A stretch of 64,000 nucleotides of DNA from an uncultured Lachnospiraceae bacterium (GCA_934432595.1 CAKRYR010000005.1:1-64000), one strand, 5' to 3'; positions 24,502-33,778 are shown, numbered from the stretch's first letter. The notes: generated by a model not told the origin, from the sequence alone. A program made the numbers and translations.

Positions 24502-26214
24502 ATGAGTGAGAAGGGGATATACAGCTATAATATTTGGAGATACATATTGTTAGCTATAATTACTATAGGTGGAAACTATATATGTGATAAATATTATAAC
24601 GATAATATAGGTGTAATTTTTGGAATAACGTTATTGTTTATTCTTTTTATTATTATTCTTGGATTTGGCTCACATTTCTTTGATTCCCTTAAAATAAATA
24701 AAAAGGCTATAATATATTTTTGGGAATTTATACTGAAATTTATTATAGTAAGTATTATATTGTTGATAGTATTAAAGGAGACTGGATATAATTATGGTGA
24801 ATTTAATACTATAACTATTGAAGAAACATTAACATGTTTTGTATTAGCATTGAAAGAAGAGGTATTTACTACATATGCAACTATAATAATTGTAATGTAC
24901 ATATTGAGTAAAATAAATAAGATAAAGAACAAAGAAATGGTAAATTTGGTTGTAATTTGTGTGTGTTATGGCTTCTTTCAATTAAAGATGATAATTAGTT
25001 ATATATTACAAAATACTGAAGGGAAGATTTCAGTATATCAATTTGGAGATGGAATAGTAACACGAATTATGTATGCTTTGATAGGTGGATTAGTAATGAA
25101 AAGTACATATATGGTGACCAAAAGTTTGGGAGTGACTACATTAATTCATTTTGGTTATAGGATTATAGTTAGAAATTTGCAACCATTAATAATGGTTATA
25201 GTAGGACGAAATAATCAATTAAATTGGTATTATAAGATATGTATAGGTGCTTTTATTATTATGGATGGCATATATATTTTAGGAAACTTGTGCAAGGTAG
25301 ATAGTGTTAATAATATGAAGAAAAAAAGTGTTCTAAAAAATGTAAATGGAAAGAGCATTTATGATTATAGTATATGGAAATATATTTTTTTGACTATTAG
25401 CTTAGTAATTTTTATTTATTTATTTGGATTTAATTATTATGACAAAATAAATTGGACTATATATACAACTATAATGTTTATTAGTTGTATATTTATACTA
25501 GGATTTGGTAAAGATTTTATGCAGTCTTTAAAAATGAAAAAAAAGGATATTAAATATTTTATACCAGTTATGTTGGAGTTAAGTGTTATAGTTTTTTTAT
25601 TGGTAGTAGTATTAAACAAGGTTAATAATAATTATTATGATTATAATATGTTAGACGTAATAGAGGTTTTTAGATGTTTTATTATATCGTTTAGAGAAGA
25701 ATTATTTATGACATATGGATTTATATTGATAGCAATGTATTTGATTAGAAAATGTAATACTACAAGGCATCAAATAATGGTATTAATTATAGCTAATTTA
25801 TGTTTTGGATTAATGCACTTGGAGAATATTTTTTATATATTAAATAAGTATGAATTAGGGGCGATTTCATATAATAGTATTGCAGAAACAATATGGGGAC
25901 AAGTTAAGTTTGCATTAATAGGTGGTTTGATAATCAAGGGTACCTATATGGTTAGTGAAAGCTTGACTGTACCTATAATAATCCATTTTTTAATGAATAT
26001 TATTGATAGAGATTTGTCTAAAAGCTTAATAAAAATGACAGATAATATATTAAATTTAAAAGTCTATTATAATTCTTGGAGAAATATACAAGAATTAATG
26101 CATATATTATTTGCAGTATGGATTATATATATATTGTGGAAAAGAAAAAAAGAGGATACCATAGAGAAATATAAAGAAAAGAGGATTATAAATGAGAGAG
26201 AAGGGGATATATAA
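24502..26214 (+). CDS. Double-domain CPBP (Abi/CAAX-protease-like) membrane protein, paralog 1
   Basis: This 570-residue polytopic membrane protein is made of two homologous halves of about 280 residues. Each half starts with a similar YxIWxYI...GFG(S/K)xF(F/M)xSLK segment. CPBP motif 1 is present as KEEVFTTYA in half one and REELFMTYG in half two, but the usual Arg of EExxxR is Thr in both. Motif 2 has lost its His in half one (FFQLKMI) and keeps it in half two (GLMHLENI). Motif 3 appears as LIHFGYR and IIHFLMN. So half one looks degenerate and half two may still bind metal. ATG 24502 follows AGAGGATTGTAA. In Firmicutes such proteins are often linked to bacteriocin maturation or self-immunity. 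Confidence 0.75.
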   Translation: MSEKGIYSYNIWRYILLAIITIGGNYICDKYYNDNIGVIFGITLLFILFIIILGFGSHFFDSLKINKKAIIYFWEFILKFIIVSIILLIVLKETGYNYGEFNTITIEETLTCFVLALKEEVFTTYATIIIVMYILSKINKIKNKEMVNLVVICVCYGFFQLKMIISYILQNTEGKISVYQFGDGIVTRIMYALIGGLVMKSTYMVTKSLGVTTLIHFGYRIIVRNLQPLIMVIVGRNNQLNWYYKICIGAFIIMDGIYILGNLCKVDSVNNMKKKSVLKNVNGKSIYDYSIWKYIFLTISLVIFIYLFGFNYYDKINWTIYTTIMFISCIFILGFGKDFMQSLKMKKKDIKYFIPVMLELSVIVFLLVVVLNKVNNNYYDYNMLDVIEVFRCFIISFREELFMTYGFILIAMYLIRKCNTTRHQIMVLIIANLCFGLMHLENIFYILNKYELGAISYNSIAETIWGQVKFALIGGLIIKGTYMVSESLTVPIIIHFLMNIIDRDLSKSLIKMTDNILNLKVYYNSWRNIQELMHILFAVWIIYILWKRKKEDTIEKYKEKRIINEREGDI

Positions 26215-27871
26215 TAACTTATGGCATGGTATATTAATAGGAATAATTGCATTGGCATGTAATTGTATATGTGATAATTATTTATCAAGTAATATGGGAG
26301 GGACAATTGGAATAATAGTTGTATTTTTAATAGCTATATTAGTTCTAGGATTTGGCTCTGATTTCTTTAATTCTTTAAAAATTAGAAAGAAAGATTTAAT
26401 ATATATAGGTGAAATAGTTTTAAAAGTATCGTTAATAATTGGCTCCTTATTGATAGTTTTTAATAAGGTAGGTGGCGATTATAGTAGAATTAATATAATA
26501 ACAGGTACAGAAATAATAAACTGCATTGTAATGGTATTTAAAGAAGAGCTATTTATGGTATATGCACCGATTATATTATTGCTAGCTATAGTTAATAGAA
26601 TAAAAAGGATTAAGAATAAAGAATTATTATCATTTGTTATTTTAGGTTTTACTTTAATGTATTACCAACTTAAAATTTATGATTGTACAGATAAGAACAT
26701 GTTAAATTATGAATTCTTTGACAATGTTATTTGGCGACTAACGTATATTAGTATAATTACTTTATTATTACTTAGTACATATATGGCAAGTAAGAGCTTA
26801 GGAATAATTATTGTAATGCAATTTGTACATATGATTTTATGTAGAAATGTGACTTCAATAATATTGGTAACTATTGGGGATAATAGTTCTTTGAGATATA
26901 ATTATTATATTTGCCTACATTTTATTTTAGCTTTGGTAGATTGTTTCTTTATAATATATAATTTATGTAAGATAGGTAACTATAAGAAAGATAGCAATAA
27001 ATGTTTATTATATAATAGTATACAGGGAAGAAACGTATATGATAAGAAAATATGGAAGTATATTTTAGTTTTTATAAGCATAATATTTTGCTGTGAGATA
27101 CAGTTTGAGGGATTTTATAAAGGTATATATTGGACTATTTTTTATATACTTCTTCATATTGGTATATTAGTTGCCCTTGGATTTGGAAAAGATTTTTTTG
27201 AATCTTTAAAAATACATAAAAGAGATATTAAGTATTTTTGGGGGGGAATGTTATATATCGTTGTAGTAAGCGGAGTATTAATCTTTGTTTTAATTAGCGC
27301 TGGAAAAGCTAATTTGGAGGAAATTTTTATTCCTTTTGATGAGATAGTTAGGAATTTTACAATTTCATTTAAAGAGGAAGTTTTTTATACCTATAGTCTT
27401 ATATTGGTTGCTTTGTATATAGTGAATAAGCTGAATGTTAATGTTAGTAAGAAAGTAAGTGTATTAGTTATTTTATCGTTATTTTTTGGTACGATTCATT
27501 TAACTAATATATTTGAATTCTTAAAAGATTATCAACAAGGTGGAATATCTTGTGAAGAAATTGTGAATACAATGTGGGCGTGGGCTAGGTCATGTATCTT
27601 TGCTGGATTTATATTAAAAGGGTTGTACATGTCAACGGGAAGTATTAGTTTACCTATATTGTATCATTTTATAGATAATATTATCACTCGTGATTTACAT
27701 GTATTTATAGATAAAATGAGTAATAGCATTGCTAAAGTTAATTGGTGTAGTCACTTTTTATATAGTTTTGAAAATGTATTAAGCATGGTATATGGAGTTT
27801 GGTTTATATATATTTTATGGCGACAGTATAAAAAAGATAGAAAAGCTGGGGAGAGTATGGCAACAGAATAA
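26192..27871 (+). CDS. Double-domain CPBP membrane protein, paralog 2
   Basis: This 559-residue tandem paralog of the preceding gene overlaps its end by 23 bases. Its leader AGAGGATTATAAATGAG is almost a copy of the one before paralog 1, which points to gene duplication. It again has two halves. Half one has KEELFMVYA, and the His of motif 2 is lost (LMYYQLK). Half two has KEEVFYTYS, TIHLTNIFE and LYHFIDN. The Arg of EExxxR is replaced in both halves (Val, Thr). About 14 membrane segments are expected. Translational coupling with paralog 1 is likely. Substrate unknown. Confidence 0.72.
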   Translation: MREKGIYNNLWHGILIGIIALACNCICDNYLSSNMGGTIGIIVVFLIAILVLGFGSDFFNSLKIRKKDLIYIGEIVLKVSLIIGSLLIVFNKVGGDYSRINIITGTEIINCIVMVFKEELFMVYAPIILLLAIVNRIKRIKNKELLSFVILGFTLMYYQLKIYDCTDKNMLNYEFFDNVIWRLTYISIITLLLLSTYMASKSLGIIIVMQFVHMILCRNVTSIILVTIGDNSSLRYNYYICLHFILALVDCFFIIYNLCKIGNYKKDSNKCLLYNSIQGRNVYDKKIWKYILVFISIIFCCEIQFEGFYKGIYWTIFYILLHIGILVALGFGKDFFESLKIHKRDIKYFWGGMLYIVVVSGVLIFVLISAGKANLEEIFIPFDEIVRNFTISFKEEVFYTYSLILVALYIVNKLNVNVSKKVSVLVILSLFFGTIHLTNIFEFLKDYQQGGISCEEIVNTMWAWARSCIFAGFILKGLYMSTGSISLPILYHFIDNIITRDLHVFIDKMSNSIAKVNWCSHFLYSFENVLSMVYGVWFIYILWRQYKKDRKAGESMATE

Positions 27872-28011
27872 TTAACGATTTACTTTTGATAATAAAACAA
27901 AAGGTTAAGATGGAGTGATGCTTGATGCTAGCTGAATTGTTACATAAAAGGTGAATTGAAAAAGTAACGTCCACTTTGTAAGATTAAAATCCACCCTTGT
28001 TTTTGTGTATA

Positions 28012-28594
28012 GAATGTGGTGTTGGTCTCTTTTTATATTTTTATTTTAGAAGGTTTGGATGTAAAACAATATCGTTAGCAGGGATACGTTTTACATCCAA
28101 TTTTTCTAAAATAGATTTTCCATATAGTTGCTCAAATACCTCAATTGGGCATTTGTCTCCAAGAGTTGCTCTTGAATATGAATTTCAATAGCTAATGGAT
28201 CGGAGAACTCTGTCCCGTTATTTCCTAATATAACTGGAAACAATTTCATAAAGTCATTAGGGAACAATAACCAATAAAGCTTTTCAAAAACATCATAAAC
28301 AGAATGAACAGTATTTCTATCTCTTATGTAAGCAAGCATAAATTCTGTTTTAACAAAATGAATAGTAAGAAGAACTTTACCACCTTTTTACCCTCAACTG
28401 AATCCATTTGAACAATAGGACAATATGAAGTGTTATCAAGGAATATTTTAAAATCATCATATGTACGACCTAAACGACATGCTTTATCAACTTTAAAGTT
28501 GTCATGCTTAGATTTACGCTTTCTATACCTTACCTTTCTAGGTAAATCAATATTTTTTACAGATAAAGCACCATCTTCGATATAATTGTATTTG
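28012..28594 (-). mobile_element. IS30-family element relic 2, truncated at a LUD gene junction
   Basis: It starts with GAATGTGGTGTTGGTCTCT (28012-28030), as in relic 1. The minus-strand transposase pieces are FVKTEFM-like, RDRNTVHSVYDVFEKLYWLLF and LGNNGTEFSDP. In another frame comes the upstream core YIEDGALSVKNIDLPRK and IVQMDSVEGKK with the first catalytic Asp. The N-terminal part and the second terminal repeat are absent. At about 28595 the IS sequence joins the middle of a LUD-domain gene. It keeps a segment that relic 1 lacks, so the two relics were deleted independently. Confidence 0.8.
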
Positions 28595-28897
28595 GTTAAT
28601 ATTGATGGAAATGGTAATCGTGTAGCATGTTTAATAACAGGACCTAAGAATGTAATTATAGTTGCAGGAATGAATAAGATAGTAACTGATGTAGAGGAAG
28701 GTGTGAAGCGTGTACATAACTTTGCATCACCACCCAACACAGTGAGATTAGGTAAGGATACACCATGTGCACATTATGGTCATTGTGGAAATTGCTTATC
28801 AGAAGATTGTATATGCTGTCAGACTGTAATAACTCGCAAATCTAGAGTACCTGGAAGAATTAAGGTTATTTTGGTAGGAGAGGAATTAGGATATTAA
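28595..28897 (+). pseudogene. 3' half of a second LUD-domain gene
   Basis: It encodes VNIDGNGNRVACLITGPKN through GEELGY and differs from the C-terminal 100 residues of the 20776-21414 protein at only one residue (Q to P before GRIKV). DNA differences are mostly at third codon positions. The N-terminal half is missing and replaced by IS30 sequence. The frame is intact and an ATG at 28586 lies in IS-derived sequence, but without the N-terminal fold a functional product is unlikely. Confidence 0.85.
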
Positions 28898-28940
28898 GAT
28901 GCTAATATAATTTGTATAAGTAAAAAATATAGATTAATAT

Positions 28941-28975
28941 AAAAACATATCTGGATAGATGTTTAGATATGTTTT
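28941..28975 (+). terminator. Terminator after the truncated LUD gene
   Basis: AAAACATATCT pairs with AGATATGTTTT, followed by TATATTT. It is probably the original terminator of the second LUD gene. Confidence 0.6.
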
Positions 28976-29155
28976 TATATTTAGTAAAGAATTTATAAAA
29001 AGGGGGCGGATTCTAATCATCCAACTAAATGTGGTATGCGTCATATTTTACGTGCACAAACTTATCAAAAAATATTTTAAATTTTAATAAATATAGACTT
29101 AGATTTATAATATATGATATAATTCTAATAGTTATTTATAAAGAGGTGTATATTA

Positions 29156-29317
29156 ATGGCTGGAACTTTTTCAATAGTTGTATTTATATTTTTAGTAGTA
29201 TGGATAATATCAGAAGTTATGATATATAAAAGTATTAAGAATAGAAAAAATGACGAATCCATATGGTTAGTAATGAATATTTTATTACCTATTGTAGGAT
29301 GTATAGTATATAATTAA
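29156..29317 (+). CDS. Small PLDc_N-like membrane protein
   Basis: This 53-residue protein starts at ATG 29156 behind AAGAGGTGTATATTA. It has two membrane segments separated by a charged hinge: FSIVVFIFLVVWIISEVMI, KSIKNRKNDES, then IWLVMNILLPIVGCIVYN. The W...LPIxGxxxY ending matches the small PLDc_N (phospholipase D N-terminal-like) domain found alone in many Firmicutes. Function unknown. Confidence 0.6.
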   Translation: MAGTFSIVVFIFLVVWIISEVMIYKSIKNRKNDESIWLVMNILLPIVGCIVYN

Positions 29318-29492
29318 CACATAAGAAAATAAATGAACAATAGAAAATTAATATTATGAATTGATGGTTTAGAAATTAGAAAGATATTTAGTGGTTATTA
29401 ATATTTATTATTGATATCTAAAGAATGAAATGTATCTGATTTTAAGTATATATTCTATGTTATACTAGTATGCAAAGGCTGATTCTAATAAG

Positions 29493-29738
29493 ATGATTAT
29501 TTCTGGTATAGAGGTTAATGGTAAAAGTAAGAAGAAACTCTATAATTTAGATAATAGGGTTTCGGCAACTTATTATACTACAACTAGTGGAGGCTATGTT
29601 GTAGGTAAAGGTGTACGTACATATGATGTATCTGGAAATAGTAAGGTATATTATGTTGTAAATGATGGATGGGGCAAAAATGGAGTTGAAATAGCAAAGA
29701 AATACATAGATTGCAATGTATATAGATATAATAAATAG
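29493..29738 (+). pseudogene. C-terminal fragment of a C39-like cysteine peptidase
   Basis: This 81-residue fragment carries VYYVVNDGWGKNGVEIAKKYI. The VNDGWG segment after a hydrophobic beta strand is typical of the end of peptidase C39-like domains, where the conserved His/Asp part lies. The N-terminal catalytic Cys region is missing. No ribosome-binding site. The 29318-29492 stretch before it shows no gene. Confidence 0.4.
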
Positions 29739-29974
29739 GGGGAATATAAGTGTTTGAAGAAATGAAAGAAAATATGAGATTAGAGAACAATTAAAAAAGC
29801 AACACATTTGTAGATATAATAATAAATTATATAGTATTCAGTATAAGAAAATGAGAATTAATATCTTGTTTATAACTTGCTTTGTGATGAATAACCCGTT
29901 TTAACTGACGAATGAATTGTTTTATATATTTCTCTTTACATATTTTAACATTAATAATAAAATATAGAGGTGGT

Positions 29975-30013
29975 ATGGATGATAAAAATATAGAAAAGGA
30001 AAGAGGAATATGA
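29975..30013 (+). CDS. 12-residue upstream peptide overlapping the DUF4300 lipoprotein start
   Basis: ATG 29975 follows AGAGGTGGT and encodes MDDKNIEKERGI. Its TGA overlaps the next start (ATATGA at 30009-30013). This arrangement is typical of translational coupling. The rest of 29739-29974 holds nothing I can support. Confidence 0.4.
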   Translation: MDDKNIEKERGI

Positions 30014-31230
30014 AGAGAAGATTATTTTTAATTTTAAGTGTTTTATGTATGTCATTACTTTTGGGAGGATGTCAAAAGTCAAAGGAAATTGGAAAGAAAC
30101 AAGGAGAGTCAAATCAAGAGGGGTTAACGTCTATAAAGTATAGTAATATACAGGATAAATCTGTGCAAAATGAATTAGAAAAGATAATGGATGAGGCAAG
30201 TATATCAGAACAACGACAGAATAATTTCTTTAAATATGTGGATAAGTTCAATAATGCGGTATCAGAGGAATATTTAGCAAAGGAATATGAAGAGGTAGAG
30301 AAGCCGTTCTGTAAGTACGATGCATACGCAATGCAAGAAGAATGGGAAAAGAAGTATCCTAATTTTATGGGATATAATTGTCGTATAACTGCATATAGTT
30401 TATTGGGTGATTTTATAAATATATCTGGAGAGAGTGAAATAAGAGAAGATATGTTAACAATGGATATGTCTGCTCTAAAAGAAGATAATGCTGCCATTAA
30501 TAGTAATGAAGATATAAGTAAGTTTAAGATATTATTTTCAACTATTCCTACAAAGAATACACAGAGTATCAAGGAACATGTTAAGAATGTTAAGAAGGAT
30601 TGGAAGGAACGAGGTATAAGTTTTGATGAAAGTAAAACATCAGCTAAGCTTATTACGGTTTGGTTCCATGAAAGTAATGGTAACGATGATAACTATGTGT
30701 TTGTGGGTCATACAGGTATATTATTTACCTATAAGAATAAGTTATATTTTGTTGAGAAAATAGCATTTCAAGAACCATATCAACTTACGGTGTTCAACAA
30801 TCGTACAGAATTAAACGATTATCTTATGATAAAATATGATATTAATGAAGGACAAGATACTGCAAGGCCATTTATAATGGAAAATGGTGAATTGATGAAA
30901 GGTTATAGAAAGGTGGAGTCAAATAATAAGGATAAAAGCGATGATGCTGATGAATTAAAAGACAAAACAAATCTAAATGAAGAAGAGATAATTAACGAAG
31001 ATGCGGATAAAGATAAAAAAATATCAGAAGTAAAGGGAACAATAGAAGAAATTAAGGATTTTATGTTTATTGTGACAGAGGGAGATACAAGTTATCCATT
31101 TAGTTTTGATAAGAAACCTCAAGGTTTAGAAAATTTAAAGGTTGGTGATAAGGTAATTGTTAAATATACTGGTACTGTATCTGAGGTAGATCCTTTTGAT
31201 GGAGAGATTGTATCTGTGGAGAAACAATAA
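30010..31230 (+). CDS. DUF4300-family lipoprotein with C-terminal OB-like domain
   Basis: This 406-residue protein has a lipoprotein signal (MKRRLFLILSVLCMSLLLGGC, lipobox Cys21), so it is anchored outside the membrane. The main domain (residues about 40-305) contains FMGYNCRITAYSLLGDF, VWFHESNGNDDNYVFVGHTG and VEKIAFQEPYQLTVF, which fit DUF4300, a family of unknown function in Firmicutes. A charged linker (about 310-335) leads to a short beta domain, VKGTIEEIKDFMFIVTEG...VIVKYTG, resembling an OB fold. Start ATG 30010 overlaps the stop of a 12-residue upstream frame. Confidence 0.75.
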   Translation: MKRRLFLILSVLCMSLLLGGCQKSKEIGKKQGESNQEGLTSIKYSNIQDKSVQNELEKIMDEASISEQRQNNFFKYVDKFNNAVSEEYLAKEYEEVEKPFCKYDAYAMQEEWEKKYPNFMGYNCRITAYSLLGDFINISGESEIREDMLTMDMSALKEDNAAINSNEDISKFKILFSTIPTKNTQSIKEHVKNVKKDWKERGISFDESKTSAKLITVWFHESNGNDDNYVFVGHTGILFTYKNKLYFVEKIAFQEPYQLTVFNNRTELNDYLMIKYDINEGQDTARPFIMENGELMKGYRKVESNNKDKSDDADELKDKTNLNEEEIINEDADKDKKISEVKGTIEEIKDFMFIVTEGDTSYPFSFDKKPQGLENLKVGDKVIVKYTGTVSEVDPFDGEIVSVEKQ

Positions 31231-31335
31231 TTATATTACTAAATAATGAAATAATTATATTAATACTAGAATTTGTGATTAAATTATGATAGAATATTCA
31301 AATATGAAATAAGGAACGTTTCGTGAGAATAAAAA

Positions 31336-31372
31336 GTAATACGCGTCGTGTTTTTTACACGGCGCGTATTAC
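31336..31372 (+). other. Strong GC-rich hairpin upstream of topB
   Basis: GTAATACGCGTCGTGT pairs with ACACGGCGCGTATTAC with one G-T pair, loop TTTTT. It lies 45 bases before the topB start and has no T tract after it. It is unusually GC-rich for this sequence. Confidence 0.6.
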
Positions 31373-31417
31373 GCCCAAGGATTCGTGGATATGTTACAGC
31401 AACTTAGGAGGTTTGAC

Positions 31418-33505
31418 GTGGGGAAGAGATTATTTATAGCAGAAAAACCAAGTGTTGCACAAGAATTTGCAAAGGCACTTAAGATAAATGGACCTAGAAG
31501 CGATGGTTATATAGAGTCTGAAGATTCAATTGTTACATGGTGTGTAGGACACTTGGTAACTATGAGTTATCCAGAGGTATATGATCCAAGTTTGAAGAAA
31601 TGGTCTCTTAATACATTGCCATTTATACCAGAGGAATTTAAATATGAAGTTATTCCTTCTGTTAGTAAACAATTCAATATAGTTAAAGGGTTACTTAATA
31701 GAGCTGATGTTGAGACTATATATGTATGTACCGACTCTGGACGTGAAGGAGAATATATCTATAGATTGGTTGATCAGGCAGCTGGTGTAAGTGACGCTAA
31801 AGATAAAAGAAGAGTATGGATAGATTCTCAGACTGAGGAAGAAATACTTAGAGGAATTAAGGAAGCTAAGCCCTTATCTGAATATGATAATTTATCTGAT
31901 GCGGCTTACCTTCGTGCAAAAGAAGATTATTTAATGGGAATTAATTTCTCTAGAGTATTAACTTTAAAATATGGTCAGACAGTAACTAATTATTTAAAGA
32001 GGGATAAATGGTCTGCAATTTCAGTAGGTCGTGTTATGACTTGTGTTCTTGGAATGGTTGTTAGAAGAGAACGTGAGATAAGAGCATTTGTTAAGACTCC
32101 TTTCTATAGAATACTTGCTAATTTAGATGGAAATAGAACAAGTATTGAAGCAGAGTGGAAGGCAGTAGAGGGAACGAAATATTTTGAGACTCCATTTTTA
32201 TATAAGGAAAATGGATTTAAGAATAAAGAAGAAGCGGAAAAGCTTATAGCTGAATTAACTGCTCCAGATGAAACTGGTAATAAAGCTAAAGCAGTAGTAA
32301 CAAAGGTTGAACGAAGGAAAGAAAATAAAAATCCACCTTTGCTATTTAACTTAGCAGAGTTACAAAATGTTTGCTCGAAAATGTACAAAATAAGCCCTGA
32401 TGAGACATTAAAGATTACGCAGGAATTATATGAGAAAAAGTTAGTTACATATCCAAGAACAGATGCTAGAGTATTATCTACAGCTGTTGGTAAAGAGATA
32501 TATAAGAATATTGGAGGATTACGTAATTATCCACCAGCTAAGAATTTTGCAAATTATATATTAGAAAAGAAATCCTATGTAAATTTGGCAAAGACTAGAT
32601 ATGTTAATGACAAGCAGATTACAGACCACTATGCAATTATTCCAACAGGACAGGGATTTAATAATCTTCGTGGTCTTGTAGGAACTCCAGCTAAGGTATA
32701 CTATACAATAGTTAGAAGATTTTTAAGTATATTTTATCCAGCAGCAGAATATCAGAAAGTTAATATAGAGGCTACTATTAAGAATGAACATTTCTTTGCA
32801 AGTGTTAAGGTTTTGAAAGACCCAGGATATATGGTAGTTACAGACTATAACTTAGGTAAGAAAGATAATAATTCAGGTAAATTATTGGATGCTAATGGCA
32901 ATGTTGGTGAGTTGGTTGATAGAAATATAGACATATCAAAGGGGGATGGAGAGGATAATCAAAATCAAGATAAGCAAGGACAGAATATGAAGTTACTTGA
33001 AGTATTATCCAATATGAAGAAAGGTTCTGAGATAGATGTGGCGGAACTTAATATTAAAGAAGGCGAGACTTCACCACCTAAGAGATATAGCTCAGGTACA
33101 ATGATTCTTGCAATGGAAAATGCAGGTCAACTTATTGAAGACGAAGAACTTCGTGCCCAAATAAAGGGTAGTGGAATAGGAACTTCAGCAACAAGAGCAG
33201 AGATTTTAAATAAATTAATTAAGATTTTTTATCTTAGTTTGAATAAAAAGACGCAGATAATTACTCCTACAAGGCTAGGAGAAGTAATATTTGATGTAGT
33301 TAATTCTTCTATTAGGTCATTACTTAATCCAGAACTTACTGCAAGTTGGGAAAAGGGACTTAATTATGTGGCAGAAGGCAGCATAACCAAAGAAGAATAC
33401 ATGGCAAAACTAGACTCATTTGTATCAAGAATGACAAATGGAGTAAAGAACCTCCAAAATCAAAGAATGCTCATTCAAATATTTAACCAAAACGCAGAGA
33501 AGTGA
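31418..33505 (+). CDS. topB: DNA topoisomerase III
   Basis: This type IA topoisomerase has 695 residues from GTG 31418, which has AGGAGG six bases upstream; GTG 31385 is also in frame but without one. The Toprim domain is at the N-terminus: LFIAEKPSVAQEFAKAL and CTDSGREGEYIYRLVDQ. The catalytic tyrosine is Tyr345 in VTYPRTDARVLS. LRAKEDYLMGINFSR and IGTSATRAEILNKL are conserved core motifs. It decatenates replication intermediates. No zinc fingers follow the core, as usual for TopB. Palindromic element E begins directly after the stop. Confidence 0.95.
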   Translation: MGKRLFIAEKPSVAQEFAKALKINGPRSDGYIESEDSIVTWCVGHLVTMSYPEVYDPSLKKWSLNTLPFIPEEFKYEVIPSVSKQFNIVKGLLNRADVETIYVCTDSGREGEYIYRLVDQAAGVSDAKDKRRVWIDSQTEEEILRGIKEAKPLSEYDNLSDAAYLRAKEDYLMGINFSRVLTLKYGQTVTNYLKRDKWSAISVGRVMTCVLGMVVRREREIRAFVKTPFYRILANLDGNRTSIEAEWKAVEGTKYFETPFLYKENGFKNKEEAEKLIAELTAPDETGNKAKAVVTKVERRKENKNPPLLFNLAELQNVCSKMYKISPDETLKITQELYEKKLVTYPRTDARVLSTAVGKEIYKNIGGLRNYPPAKNFANYILEKKSYVNLAKTRYVNDKQITDHYAIIPTGQGFNNLRGLVGTPAKVYYTIVRRFLSIFYPAAEYQKVNIEATIKNEHFFASVKVLKDPGYMVVTDYNLGKKDNNSGKLLDANGNVGELVDRNIDISKGDGEDNQNQDKQGQNMKLLEVLSNMKKGSEIDVAELNIKEGETSPPKRYSSGTMILAMENAGQLIEDEELRAQIKGSGIGTSATRAEILNKLIKIFYLSLNKKTQIITPTRLGEVIFDVVNSSIRSLLNPELTASWEKGLNYVAEGSITKEEYMAKLDSFVSRMTNGVKNLQNQRMLIQIFNQNAEK

Positions 33506-33507
33506 AA

Positions 33508-33627
33508 CAGTAAACAGACGCGTTCAGGTATATTTTCATAATATTGTAGTAAACAAGAAAATAGTATATATATACTATCTCTCTGTCACTAGAATAGCAA
33601 TTATGAAAATAACCTAACACGTCGTTA
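33508..33627 (+). repeat. Palindromic interspersed element, copy E (one element nested in another)
   Basis: The inner copy (33544-33594) has left end TTGTAGTAAACAAG and right end GTCACTAGAA, with arms ATAGTATA and TATACTAT. It is enclosed by a second inverted repeat: CAGTAAACAGACGCGTTCAGG and TATTTTCATAAT on the left, ATTATGAAAATA and CCTAACACGTCGTT on the right. The outer left end begins three bases after the topB stop. Confidence 0.65.
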
Positions 33628-33778
33628 TTTTACCAGCCCTACAAACTTTAATATTAAATAGTCCTATTAAATTCAATAAAAATATTGCAGGAAAGGCTAA
33701 GTTAACCCAACGGAGAATTTTAAGTATCCTTTTGCATGCAATTTTATCATTTTCTTCAAAAAAGTCTTTAGAATTCAT
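33614..33778 (-). pseudogene. N-terminal fragment of a signalling membrane protein
   Basis: On the minus strand, ATG 33778 begins MNSKDFFEENDKIACKRI, followed by one membrane segment (WVNLAFPAIFLLNLIGLF). The frame then ends in element E sequence. The start resembles the N-terminus of membrane diguanylate cyclases or histidine kinases of Clostridia. The rest of the gene is absent. It appears truncated where the palindromic element begins. 33780-33908 holds an inverted repeat but no gene. Confidence 0.45.
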
